Assembly: GCA_004297775.1 (NCBI GenBank)
Contig: SCUE01000019.1
Coordinates: 62,001 to 126,000 of the forward strand
DNA: 64,000 nucleotides
DNA from: Chloroflexota bacterium
GTDB lineage: Bacteria; Chloroflexota; UBA6077; FW602-bin22
Direction of reading: 5' to 3'
Shown: piece after piece, positions 8,638 through 17,040 of the stretch
Layout of the letters: every line of letters begins with the position of its first letter
How positions within the stretch are numbered: the first letter of the stretch is position 1
Made by a program: the position numbers and the translations under genes
Notes under the pieces: model-generated
The model's database searches: none
What the model saw: the letters and a program-made list of their open reading frames with translations, nothing else
Told to the model about the DNA's origin: nothing

Positions 8638-9429
8638 ATGCCACGCGCGACATCCGCACATGATCAACTCGTCATCGCCGGGAAGGCGCTCCGATCGCGC
8701 CTGATGCTCGGAACGGGCAAGTACCGAAATGCCGACGAGATGACGGCCGCGCTCGATGCCTCCGGCGCCGAGATCGTCACGGTCGCGATCCGGCGCTTGG
8801 ATCTCGACAACCCCACCGGACGCACGCTGCTCGACGAAATCGACTGGTCCCGATTCACGATCCTGCCCAACACCGCCGGCTGCTACACGGCCGACGATGC
8901 CATCCGCGTGGCAAGGTTGGGACGCGAAGTTACCGGTTCCAATTGGGTCAAACTGGAGGTTATTTCGGATCAGAAGTACCTCCTGCCAGACCCGATTGGC
9001 ACCTTCGAGGCCGCGCGGATCTTGATCGACGAAGGTTTCGTCGTGTTGCCGTACATCAATGACGATCCGGCCCTGGCGCGGCAACTGCAGGAAATCGGTA
9101 CCGCCACGATAATGCCGATGGCGTCGCCGATCGGCTCCGGTCAGGGGTTACCGTACTTCGGCCAGATCATGATCATCATTGAGGAAGCGTCGGTTCCGGT
9201 CGTCGTGGACGCCGGTTTGGGCGTTCCTTCCGAGGCCGCGTTGGCGATGGAGATCGGCGCCGACGCCTGTCTCGTCAATACCGCGATCGCTCAGGCCCGC
9301 GATCCGGCGCGCATGGCCGATGCGTTCCGCCTTGGCGTCGAGGCTGGCCGATCTGCCCTCCTGGCCGGCCGTATGCCGCGCCGCGCCTATGCGTCCGCGA
9401 GCAGTCCGACCGAGGGCGTGATCGAATAG
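8638..9429 (+). CDS. thiG: Thiazole synthase ThiG
   Basis: Makes the thiazole phosphate half of thiamine from deoxyxylulose phosphate, dehydroglycine and ThiS-thiocarboxylate. 263 residues, with the imine-forming Lys in WVKLEV (residue 105). The C-terminal phosphate-binding loops [14 protein letters not shown] and [13 protein letters not shown] are also visible. ATG follows GGGAGGA at good spacing, directly after the TPP riboswitch. It overlaps the next gene by one base. No thiC, thiD, thiF or thiO is in the window. Confidence 0.97.
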   Translation: MPRATSAHDQLVIAGKALRSRLMLGTGKYRNADEMTAALDASGAEIVTVAIRRLDLDNPTGRTLLDEIDWSRFTILPNTAGCYTADDAIRVARLGREVTGSNWVKLEVISDQKYLLPDPIGTFEAARILIDEGFVVLPYINDDPALARQLQEIGTATIMPMASPIGSGQGLPYFGQIMIIIEEASVPVVVDAGLGVPSEAALAMEIGADACLVNTAIAQARDPARMADAFRLGVEAGRSALLAGRMPRRAYASASSPTEGVIE

Positions 9430-10040
9430 TGCCCGTGCCGAGACTGCACGTCATCGCGGATCGTGCGCGCTTCGAGGACGAGGGACGCATGCTATGGGCC
9501 CTGCGCGAGGCGACGCGGGCCGGAGTCGATGCCGTGCACGCGCGCGATCCCGGCGCGGGCGCGGGCGACCTGTACGAATTCGCCCGGCGCTGCCGTGACG
9601 CGATCGGCGATCGCGCGATGTTGATCGTCAATGACCGGATCGATATCGCTCTCGCGCTTGACGCGGCGGCCGTCCAACTCGGACGTCGATCGCTCGCGAC
9701 CGCGGATGCTCGACGCGTTGCGCCGGGGATGCAATTCGGCCGGTCGGTCCACTCCGTCGATGAGGCTGCAACCGCGGGCAACTGCGACTGGCTCCTCGTT
9801 GGGATGATCTACAAGAGCGCGAGCCATCTCGATCGGGCCGATGTCGGACCATCCCTCATCACTGACATCGGCGCGAACTTGCGCGTTCCAATCGTCGCGA
9901 TCGGTGGAATCACGATTGCCAATGCGCCAGCGGTTCTCGATGCTGGGGCGTTCGGGATCGCCGTAATCTCGGCGATTCTGGGCTCCGATTCACCGGGCAA
10001 GGCGGCGGCGGCACTCCGCGAGGTGATCGAACGAGTGTGA
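9429..10040 (+). CDS. ThiE/TenI-family protein
   Basis: A TIM-barrel protein of 203 residues. The order thiG-this-thiS suggests either thiamine phosphate synthase (ThiE) or the thiazole tautomerase TenI. VNDR (residues 67-70) and the AIGGIT phosphate loop are present. The ThiE pyrophosphate-binding region that normally has an Arg-x-Lys is HARDP here, without the Lys. The usual FxTxTK stretch reads IYKSASH, also without the Lys. These losses point away from a normal ThiE and towards TenI or a divergent enzyme. GTG start at 9429 overlaps the thiG stop; the 3' end overlaps thiS. Confidence 0.85.
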   Translation: MPVPRLHVIADRARFEDEGRMLWALREATRAGVDAVHARDPGAGAGDLYEFARRCRDAIGDRAMLIVNDRIDIALALDAAAVQLGRRSLATADARRVAPGMQFGRSVHSVDEAATAGNCDWLLVGMIYKSASHLDRADVGPSLITDIGANLRVPIVAIGGITIANAPAVLDAGAFGIAVISAILGSDSPGKAAAALREVIERV

Positions 10041-10240
10041 TTCACTTCATGGTGAATGGGAAGGCGCGGGAGAACCCCGAGCCGTTGCCAATCGCGGCCT
10101 ATCTTGCGAAGCTCGGCGTCAACCCTCTGGCGGTCGCGGTCGAATCCAACGGCGTGGTCGTTCCGCGCAATGCCTTCGACACGACGTTGATCGACGAGGG
10201 TGCGCGCCTTGAAATCGTCCGGATGATGGGCGGCGGCTAA
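10037..10240 (+). CDS. thiS: Sulfur carrier protein ThiS
   Basis: A 67-residue ubiquitin-fold protein that carries sulfur to ThiG as a C-terminal thiocarboxylate. It ends in GGG, so the essential diglycine tail is present. The start is a GTG overlapping the stop of the preceding gene (GTGTGA). It is the last gene before a new promoter at 10330. Its adenylating enzyme ThiF is not in this window. Confidence 0.93.
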   Translation: MIHFMVNGKARENPEPLPIAAYLAKLGVNPLAVAVESNGVVVPRNAFDTTLIDEGARLEIVRMMGGG

Positions 10241-10329
10241 ACACGCCGCATCGGTGGGCGGAGCGGACGGACCGTCGGACGGAGCCGCGTTCCGGATCGC
10301 CGTGGTTCGGGGACCTCGTGGCCAGCGCC

Positions 10330-10335
10330 TATAAT
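10330..10335 (+). promoter_or_regulatory. -10 element for the transketolase genes
   Basis: A perfect TATAAT at 10330-10335 is followed about 15 bp later by GGGAGG (10350-10355) and the GTG at 10363, giving a leader of about 20 nt. TTCGGG at 10306-10311 is a weak -35 with 18-bp spacing. Confidence 0.6.
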
Positions 10336-10362
10336 GGCGCGACATTTTCGGGAGGCAATCCC

Positions 10363-11238
10363 GTGGCTAGAGTCGCGACAACCCTCACCCCAGGCCGACT
10401 GGTCGAGTTGGAGAAGATCGCCAGCGAGACCCGTCGGCTGATCGTCGAGGCGATCAACTACGCCAAGGCAGGTCATCTCGGCGGTCCACTGTCGGTGACA
10501 GACATCCTGGTTGCTCTGTACAACGATGTAGCTCGTGTGGACCCGAAACGACCAAGTTGGGAGGATCGCGATCGGATCATCCTGTCGAAGGGCCACTCGT
10601 GCATCGCCCTCTATTGCGCACTGGCTCTGCGCGGGTACCTGCCCGTCGAGGAGACGCTGACGTTCGACGCGATCGACTCGCGTCTACAGGGCCACCCGGA
10701 CATGACCAAGCTGCCGGGCCTCGACATGTCCACTGGGTCGCTCGGGCAAGGACTCTCACCTGGGTTGGGGATGGCGCTCGGCGCGCGCCTCCTCGGCAAA
10801 GACTTTCATACCTGGGTGATCCTGGGTGATGGCGAAATCCAGGAAGGGCAGATCTGGGAGGCGGCCTTCGTGGCCGATCGATTCAAGGTCGACAACCTGA
10901 CCGCCATTCTCGACTTCAACAAGCTCCAGCAGTTTGGCTGGCGTCGCGGGCTCGATGGCAAGAAGCGCGATCCCTGGCCGTCCGGAACGAGGCCGGGCGA
11001 CCAGTTCGCCTCATTCGGGTGGAACGTCATCGAATGCGATGGACACGACATCGCCGACATCGTCCGAGCCTGCCATCAGGCCAAGGCCCACAAGGGTCAG
11101 CCGACCGTCATCATCGCTCACACAATCAAAGGCAAGGGCGTTTCGTACATGGAGAATGACTACAACTGGCACGCCAAGGTCATGACCGCCGAGGAATACC
11201 AGCGCGCGATCGACGATCTGAAGCGGGCAGTCGCCTGA
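10363..11238 (+). CDS. Transketolase, N-terminal (TPP-binding) subunit
   Basis: 291 residues covering the pyrophosphate-binding half of transketolase. GHLGGPLS is at residues 38-45, and the TPP motif begins with GDGEIQEGQ at 155-163. The GTG at 10363 was chosen because GGGAGG lies 7 bp upstream and the region before it carries the promoter. It works with the separate C-terminal subunit encoded immediately downstream in the non-oxidative pentose phosphate pathway. The genes follow the thi operon, and thiamine pyrophosphate is the cofactor. Confidence 0.95.
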   Translation: MARVATTLTPGRLVELEKIASETRRLIVEAINYAKAGHLGGPLSVTDILVALYNDVARVDPKRPSWEDRDRIILSKGHSCIALYCALALRGYLPVEETLTFDAIDSRLQGHPDMTKLPGLDMSTGSLGQGLSPGLGMALGARLLGKDFHTWVILGDGEIQEGQIWEAAFVADRFKVDNLTAILDFNKLQQFGWRRGLDGKKRDPWPSGTRPGDQFASFGWNVIECDGHDIADIVRACHQAKAHKGQPTVIIAHTIKGKGVSYMENDYNWHAKVMTAEEYQRAIDDLKRAVA

Positions 11239-11239
11239 C

Positions 11240-12205
11240 GTGAACGTGACGATTGTTCCATCCTTGGAGCGAAAGTCGGAGGCCCAGCGCGAGGTCTGGG
11301 GCCAGACTCTGGTCGAACTCGGCGCCAAATATCCACGTCTGGTCGTCCTCGATGGTGATCTCGCGAACTCAACACGCGCCGAGCTCTTCGAGTTCGCCTA
11401 TCCCGACCGCTTCCTCGAAATGGGTATTGCCGAACAGAACATGATGGGCGTCGCGGCTGGACTCGCGACTGTCGGGATGGTCCCGTGGCTCAGTTCGTTC
11501 GCGGTCTTCCTGGCCAGTCGAGATCTCGACCAGTTGCGGATGGTGGTCGCGCAGCCGAACTTGAACGTCAAGTTAGGCGCTGGCTACGCGGGGATCATGA
11601 CCGGCAAGACGGGCAAGACGCACCAGTCAGTCGATGACATCGCGATTATGCGGGCCCTGCCGAACATGATCGTTCTATCGCCGGCGGACTGTGTCGAGTT
11701 GCGCCAGATGATGGCGGCGATGATGGAGAACGCGTCGCCGACCTATCTGCGATTGATGCGCGACAACCTGCCAAACATCTTTGGCGCGTCGTATCGGTTC
11801 GCGTTTGGCGAGGTTTACGTCGTTCGCGAAGGGTCGGACGTGACGATCTTCTCGCACGGTCCCCAGACGGTTCGCGCGCTGGACGCGGCGGACATTCTGG
11901 CTCGTGAGGGCGTTTCCGCGCACGTCGTTCACGTCCCGACAATCAAGCCCTTGAACGAGGATGCGATCGTTCGCGAAGCCGAGCGAACTGGCCTGGTCGT
12001 GACGACCGAGGACCACAACAAGTATGGCGGATTGGGCGGCGCGATCGCCGAGGTTCTCGGACAGCGACACCCAACGCGCATGCGGATTCACGGATGGAAC
12101 GACACATTCGGTGAGTCGGGCGACAACAACGCATTGCTCGCGAAGTACGGGCTCGCGCCAGCCAACATCGCCGATGAGGCGAGGAAACTGCTCGGCCGCG
12201 CCTAG
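11240..12205 (+). CDS. Transketolase, C-terminal (pyrimidine-binding) subunit
   Basis: 321 residues with the pyrimidine-binding domain, where Glu65 in GIAEQNMMGVAAGLA should activate the TPP ring, followed by the transketolase C-terminal domain (SHGPQTVRALDAA onward). Split transketolases are common in bacteria and archaea. The GTG is one base after the stop of the N-terminal subunit, and the gene overlaps endonuclease IV by one base. Confidence 0.95.
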   Translation: MNVTIVPSLERKSEAQREVWGQTLVELGAKYPRLVVLDGDLANSTRAELFEFAYPDRFLEMGIAEQNMMGVAAGLATVGMVPWLSSFAVFLASRDLDQLRMVVAQPNLNVKLGAGYAGIMTGKTGKTHQSVDDIAIMRALPNMIVLSPADCVELRQMMAAMMENASPTYLRLMRDNLPNIFGASYRFAFGEVYVVREGSDVTIFSHGPQTVRALDAADILAREGVSAHVVHVPTIKPLNEDAIVREAERTGLVVTTEDHNKYGGLGGAIAEVLGQRHPTRMRIHGWNDTFGESGDNNALLAKYGLAPANIADEARKLLGRA

Positions 12206-13056
12206 TGGCCGCTCGTCCCCGAATCGGCGCGCACTGCGGCGGCGGCATCGCTGTCGCGGTCGTCCGCGCCCGTGAGATCGGCGCCGAGTGCATGCAGGTG
12301 TTCGCCTCCGCGCCACAGCAGTGGCGATCTCCGAGTGCGTCGGCGGCCGATCTGACGGCCTTTGCGCACGCTGTTTCGGCCGCCGACGTCTACCCAATCT
12401 TCGTCCACGGTGTCTACCTCCTGAACTTCGCGTCCCCCGTCGAACTGACTGTCGAACGGTCGATAGCGTCGGTGGGCGCATACCTCGAATGGGCTGACGC
12501 CGTCGGCGCGACCGGTGTCATCGTCCACCTTGGCAGTGCCGGCAAGGACCCGTATCCCCTGGCGGAGGACCGAGTCGTCGCTGGCCTCGCCCGTGTCCTG
12601 GCCGATCGAAATGGTCGCGCGCTTCTACTGCTCGAAACGTGCGCTGGGCAGGGCGCGACCATCGGACGGCAGTTCGAGCAATTGGGGAGCATCATCCGTC
12701 GCCTCGACGGCGATCAGCGTCTCGCAGTCTGTCTGGATACGTGTCACGTATTCGCGGCCGGCTATCCCATTCACGAGCCAGACGGCGTCGATCGCGCGCT
12801 CGATGAGTTCGATGCCGCGATCGGTCTCGATCGGCTTGCGTGTCTGCACGTCAACGATTCGAAGGCCGCGTTCGGCAGCAATGTCGATCGACATGCCAAC
12901 ATCGGTGAGGGCGCGATCGGATTGGAGCCGTTCCGAGGGATCGTGAATCACCCAGCGCTGGCGGCGATTCCCCTTATCCTTGAGGTTCCGGGCGACGGCG
13001 ATGGTCCGGATCGACCAAACATCGAGCGATTGAAGAATCTGCGAGGTCCCGAATGA
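12205..13056 (+). CDS. nfo: Endonuclease IV (AP endonuclease)
   Basis: A 283-residue TIM-barrel enzyme that cuts the DNA backbone at abasic sites. Likely zinc ligands are visible in order: His in VHGVYLLN, His in VHLGS, Glu in LLLETCAG, Asp and His in LDTCHVF, His in LHVNDSK, Asp/His in DRHANIGEG and Glu in LILEVPG. Length is typical. The GTG overlaps the preceding TAG by one base. No DNA-repair gene lies next to it. Confidence 0.95.
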   Translation: MAARPRIGAHCGGGIAVAVVRAREIGAECMQVFASAPQQWRSPSASAADLTAFAHAVSAADVYPIFVHGVYLLNFASPVELTVERSIASVGAYLEWADAVGATGVIVHLGSAGKDPYPLAEDRVVAGLARVLADRNGRALLLLETCAGQGATIGRQFEQLGSIIRRLDGDQRLAVCLDTCHVFAAGYPIHEPDGVDRALDEFDAAIGLDRLACLHVNDSKAAFGSNVDRHANIGEGAIGLEPFRGIVNHPALAAIPLILEVPGDGDGPDRPNIERLKNLRGPE

Positions 13057-13649
13057 GAATCCTCATTACCGCGTTCGCGCTCCTACTCGCCGTCGGATGC
13101 TCCAACACGACCTCCGGAGGAAAGCCAGTGGCCAAGACGTACGATGCCCCACCCGCAATCACGATCGATCAGAACAAGTCCTACACCGCCGCGGTCAAGA
13201 CGTCGAAAGGCGACATAACGATCGAGCTCCTGGCAAAGGATGCCCCAACGGCGGTGAACAACTTCGTATTCCTGTCGCGCGAGCGCTTCTATGAGAACGT
13301 GAAGTTTCACCGAGTCATCAAGGGATTCATGGTCCAAACCGGTGATCCGACCGGGACCGGTCGGGGCGGTCCGGGTTACCGTTTCGCCGACGAGCTGACC
13401 AATGCGCCGCGCTCCGGTTATAAACGCGGCGCGGTCGCCATGGCCAACGCGGGGCCGAACACGAATGGCTCTCAATTCTTCATCATGGACGCCGACTACC
13501 CGCTGCCGCCGAACTACGTCGCCTTCGGTCGGGTCACGGCCGGACAGGACGTCGTCGGCACGATCGCGTCGGTACCGGTGGGCGGGTCGGAAAACTCGAC
13601 GCCGCGCGATGACGTGACGATCGAATCGATCACGATCACGGAGCGCTGA
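13053..13649 (+). CDS. Cyclophilin-type peptidyl-prolyl isomerase, lipoprotein
   Basis: 198 residues with a lipoprotein signal peptide (LLLAVGC, Cys16 as the lipidated residue), so it should be anchored outside the cell membrane. The cyclophilin core follows: FHRVIKGFMVQTGDPTGTG and NTNGSQFFI with catalytic Arg and Gln residues. It likely assists folding of secreted proteins. The ATG overlaps the nfo stop (ATGA). Its 3' end overlaps the convergent esterase-like gene by 14 bp. Confidence 0.94.
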   Translation: MRILITAFALLLAVGCSNTTSGGKPVAKTYDAPPAITIDQNKSYTAAVKTSKGDITIELLAKDAPTAVNNFVFLSRERFYENVKFHRVIKGFMVQTGDPTGTGRGGPGYRFADELTNAPRSGYKRGAVAMANAGPNTNGSQFFIMDADYPLPPNYVAFGRVTAGQDVVGTIASVPVGGSENSTPRDDVTIESITITER

Positions 13650-14487
13650 TCGACTCCTCGACCCATTGGTCAACGAAGACGCGGTCGAGATAGCCGCGGC
13701 CCGATCGCTCGAATACCTCGGCGTTCGGGCCGATCAGCGCGGCGAGTTGTTCAGCCCTTCCTCGATCGAAGACCGAGCCTGAGGGACCGCACGAGATGAG
13801 CGCTCGCGCGGCGATCCGGGATGCAAGGTGTGACGAGTTGAATAGATCGAGCGTGCCGCGCACGGCCTCGGCCCGGTGCGGATGGAGCCGAATGTAGTCG
13901 GCGATCTCCTCGTGGGGATAGTCCGCGCCGGCGGTGGCAATCTCGTACAGGTCGAGCATAAACGGGTCGCTGACAACCACCGCCCGGACCGACGGCCTGA
14001 GGGCGGCCACGAAGAGCGCCATATCGGCGCCAACCACCGCGATGCGTCGACCGTCGACCTCCGCGCGGGTACTCAGAAAGTCGAACCCGCGACACGTATC
14101 GGCGACGAATCCACGCATCGGGTATCGGTACGGATCGTCGATGTCGCGCGTGAGTAGCCCGGGAAACGCCGCCGCGAATGGGCGGTCCGCCAGACGTTGT
14201 CCGCGCGCGCACAGCGATAGGGACACATTCCTTCGGCGCTCGTCATACGGCGGCACCTGAACGACGCTCGCGTAACCCGGAGCGTGATAGATCGCCGGCC
14301 GCGGTCCGGTCAGTCGTGGAACGCTGTAGTAGGCGAACAATCGCACATCACCCAGGCCGGTCAGTCGCACCGAGTAACAGTCCGCGAAATCAGTCGAGCG
14401 CAGTGCCAGATGGTCGACTTCCGGGGATGGCGCGCGCGCGGCCAGCTCGGCCAACGTTTCGGCCCAATACGAAGCTGGGGTGATCAC
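13636..14487 (-). CDS. Acetylxylan-esterase-like protein lacking the catalytic triad
   Basis: 283 residues, clearly a paralogue of the gene just upstream: they share FPGLLTRDI/YPGLLTHNI, YRGF and the DYPHEEIADYIRLHP/SYPYQEINDYLRLYP block. At the nucleophile elbow it has GADMA (residues 153-157) where the paralogue has GSSQG, so the Ser is replaced by Asp. The Asp and His loops of the triad are also missing. It should not work as a serine hydrolase and may be a partner or binding protein. It overlaps the upstream paralogue by 4 bp, so the two are probably made together. Confidence 0.85.
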   Translation of the reverse strand: MITPASYWAETLAELAARAPSPEVDHLALRSTDFADCYSVRLTGLGDVRLFAYYSVPRLTGPRPAIYHAPGYASVVQVPPYDERRRNVSLSLCARGQRLADRPFAAAFPGLLTRDIDDPYRYPMRGFVADTCRGFDFLSTRAEVDGRRIAVVGADMALFVAALRPSVRAVVVSDPFMLDLYEIATAGADYPHEEIADYIRLHPHRAEAVRGTLDLFNSSHLASRIAARALISCGPSGSVFDRGRAEQLAALIGPNAEVFERSGRGYLDRVFVDQWVEESISAP

Positions 14488-15419
14488 GATGGCTGGCCGG
14501 GCTTGAGGTGACTAGCCAGGAACGCGCGGGCGATGCGCCCGTGCCACTGCGAGCCGGCGTCGTGGGCACACTCATCGTATGGATGCAATTCCTTGTTGCA
14601 GCGCATCGCTTTGTACACGGCATAGCCCGTCTCCGGCGGGCAGACGTCGTCCTTCATGCCGATGTTCAACAGTATCGGGCAGCGAATACGTGGCGCGAAG
14701 TTGATTCCGTCGAAATACTCCAGCGTGTCGCGCACCCGCGGCTCGCGTTCCGGATAGAGGCGCAGGTAGTCGTTGATCTCTTGATAGGGGTATGAGTGGG
14801 TTAGCTGGATCGCGTCGATCATTCCGCAGAGGTACGGAGCACCAGCGACGGCGCAGGCCAGCTCGTGTCGCATCGCCGAAATCACGATCGCCAATGCGCC
14901 GCCCTGACTGCTGCCAGTGACGCCGATTCGCGCCGGATCGACATCGTCTCGTTCCAACAGCACATCGACGCACCGAATCGCGTCGCAGAAGAATCCGCGA
15001 TAGCCGTAGGTGAACCGATCGACGATGTTGTGGGTCAGCAAACCGGGATAACCGGGATTGAACGCGTCATTGCTTCGCAGTTTGCCACGCGGCGCCAGGC
15101 TGAAGGCGCAATATCCTTCTCGGGCACTCCCCTTCGGGAGCAGCGGCTCGCTGACGTATCCCGGGACGTGGATCAACGCCGGCAACCGACCGCCCTCGGC
15201 GACCGGACGCGCGAGCCAGCCGGCGATCCGAACGCCCTGATACGAGTCAAAGCGAACGTCGAAAACGTCAATGTCGCCGGTCGATCGCATCGAATCACGG
15301 ACGAACTCCGCGTTCAACGGCACCGACGCCAGTTCGGCTAACGTGTCCGTCCAGAACTGCTCAAAGTCGGACGGGCACATGACAGAAGTCCCGTACTCCG
15401 AGGGGTGTCGGTCGAGCAT
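14484..15419 (-). CDS. Acetylxylan esterase / cephalosporin deacetylase family (CE7)
   Basis: An alpha/beta hydrolase of 311 residues. Catalytic Ser171 sits in GSSQGG, Asp257/258 in GMKDDVCPPET and His286 in ECAHDAGS, so the triad is complete. This family removes acetyl groups from xylo-oligosaccharides and related substrates; the true substrate here is unknown. ATG 15419 is used because TATCAT lies 8 bp upstream and suggests a leaderless transcript; ATG 15380 would remove 13 residues. It is followed by an inactive copy and is divergent from the chemoreceptor gene. Confidence 0.88.
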   Translation of the reverse strand: MLDRHPSEYGTSVMCPSDFEQFWTDTLAELASVPLNAEFVRDSMRSTGDIDVFDVRFDSYQGVRIAGWLARPVAEGGRLPALIHVPGYVSEPLLPKGSAREGYCAFSLAPRGKLRSNDAFNPGYPGLLTHNIVDRFTYGYRGFFCDAIRCVDVLLERDDVDPARIGVTGSSQGGALAIVISAMRHELACAVAGAPYLCGMIDAIQLTHSYPYQEINDYLRLYPEREPRVRDTLEYFDGINFAPRIRCPILLNIGMKDDVCPPETGYAVYKAMRCNKELHPYDECAHDAGSQWHGRIARAFLASHLKPGQPS

Positions 15420-15427
15420 TGCGCGGG

Positions 15428-15433
15428 ATGATA
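15428..15433 (-). promoter_or_regulatory. Candidate -10 for the esterase genes
   Basis: TATCAT on the minus strand lies 8 bp before the ATG at 15419, with no Shine-Dalgarno sequence between them. This is the spacing expected of a leaderless transcript. Confidence 0.4.
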
Positions 15434-15467
15434 CGACTTCTTACGCTCGACTCACCGACGCACTACG

Positions 15468-15473
15468 TAGAAT
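15468..15473 (+). promoter_or_regulatory. Candidate -10 for the chemoreceptor-cheA pair
   Basis: TAGAAT lies 28 bp before the GTG at 15502, whose own Shine-Dalgarno-like GAGG is at 15491-15494. No clear -35 was seen. Confidence 0.35.
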
Positions 15474-15501
15474 CGACCATAACGTCGCTGCGAGGCTTGC
15501 C

Positions 15502-17040
15502 GTGAGACTGGGGACGCGTATCGTCCTCGCCCTGACGCTCCTGTCCGCGGGTACGCTCGCGCTTGGCTTCGTGGCGTGGTCGGGCGTGGGGCGCGATTCC
15601 TCGGCCATTGGCGTTGTTTCGCGAGCGCGTGTGGCGGTGAATCTCAACTCCTCGCTTCACTCCGTCGGGCGCTCTCAGTTGGCCGCGCTGGCCGATCGAG
15701 AGAGCACTGATCGACTGCCCGTCTACCAGGATGCCCGCCAGCGCACATCGTACTGGCTAAACCTCTATCGACCCGATGCGCCGGCTGAGGTCACCGAGGC
15801 TGTCGCGAGCGCCCTGGCAGCCTTCGACCGTGTTGGCGAATTACTCTCGATCGGACGCTACGACGATGCGCTCCGCTATTACGCGTCGACCGCGGAGCCA
15901 CGGGTGCGAGTGGCGTTGGCTCTGCTCGACCGCGACGTCGAGCCGCGCTTCGAGGGTCTCGCGTCGCTACTCGACGAGATCGTGCGACGCCAGTCCGGTG
16001 CCGCCACGATTGCTGTGGGTGGCGCGATCCTCCTCGCCGCCGCGCTCTTGATCGTCGCGCTCGCGACGGCGCGAGCGCTCAATCGATCCGCGGAAGCGCT
16101 GACGCGTCGGGTTCGCGCGCTGGCGGAGGGCGACTTCGCGACCGACGCGCCCGGGGCGGCTTCTGGCGAGTTCGGAACATTGGCCACTGCCCTGGCTGAG
16201 GCGATCGTTCGAGGACGGACCGCGCTGACTCGGATCCGTGACGCCCTTGCGACGATCGCGTCATCGTCGCGTCAAATGGTCGCCAGCGCCGAGCAATACG
16301 CGGCTGGATCGCACCAACAGGCGGCCGCGGTCGCGGATATTTCTGAGACGATGAAGCGTCTGTCGTCCGCGGCCGAGCAGATCGCGACTGGATCGATCCG
16401 GGCGACGCGCGCCGCGGCGGATGGGCGTCAGGCCGTCGACGAAACGGCAACCGGCGTCGCGTCCATGCGCGAGGCGATTGCGGTGGCGGTTGGGCGCGGT
16501 GCGATGCTGCGGCTTGGAAGCGAACAGGTCGGCGCGGTCGCCGATGCGATCAGCGCACTGGCGGAGCGCACGCACATTCTGGCGCTCAACGCCGCGATAG
16601 AAGCCGCCTCGGCGGGTGAGTATGGTCGTCGCTTCTCGATCGTCGCCGGTCAGGTGCGAGAACTCGCCGCCGACACGCGACGGGCGACTGAGCAGGTCAA
16701 GCAGACGGTCGATGGTTTGCGCGACGCGATCGCGTCGGTGGAAGGTAGCGGACGCCAGGCTGAGGTTGTTGCCCACGATGTCGATGCGCAGGCGCGACGC
16801 GCCGCGGCGGCAATCGCCGATGTCGTCGCGATCGTCGAGATGATTGCGCGCGCCACGACGTCGCAGCACGGCGCGTCGGCCGAACTTGTTCGGACGATGA
16901 GTGAGATCGCCGATGTTGCGAATTCGTCCGCCACGAGTAGCCGCGTTGCCGCGGATGGCGCGGCGAGACTCGATCAGACCGCCGCCGAGCTCGAGGAACT
17001 GATCGGGAAGTTTCGCCTGACGCCACTGCCGGACGCGTGA
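15502..17040 (+). CDS. Methyl-accepting chemotaxis protein
   Basis: A 512-residue transmembrane chemoreceptor. Helix TM1 spans about residues 7-27 and TM2 about 168-190, enclosing an external, mostly helical sensor region of about 140 residues. A HAMP-like segment follows, then the coiled signalling domain. The hairpin that contacts CheA is clear at residues 357-389 (THILALNAAIEAASAG then EYGRRFSIVAGQVREL). GTG 15502 was chosen because it places TM1 at the N-terminus and has GAGG upstream; the frame stays open further upstream. It overlaps the CheA gene by 4 bp (GTGA). Confidence 0.92.
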   Translation: MRLGTRIVLALTLLSAGTLALGFVAWSGVGRDSSAIGVVSRARVAVNLNSSLHSVGRSQLAALADRESTDRLPVYQDARQRTSYWLNLYRPDAPAEVTEAVASALAAFDRVGELLSIGRYDDALRYYASTAEPRVRVALALLDRDVEPRFEGLASLLDEIVRRQSGAATIAVGGAILLAAALLIVALATARALNRSAEALTRRVRALAEGDFATDAPGAASGEFGTLATALAEAIVRGRTALTRIRDALATIASSSRQMVASAEQYAAGSHQQAAAVADISETMKRLSSAAEQIATGSIRATRAAADGRQAVDETATGVASMREAIAVAVGRGAMLRLGSEQVGAVADAISALAERTHILALNAAIEAASAGEYGRRFSIVAGQVRELAADTRRATEQVKQTVDGLRDAIASVEGSGRQAEVVAHDVDAQARRAAAAIADVVAIVEMIARATTSQHGASAELVRTMSEIADVANSSATSSRVAADGAARLDQTAAELEELIGKFRLTPLPDA

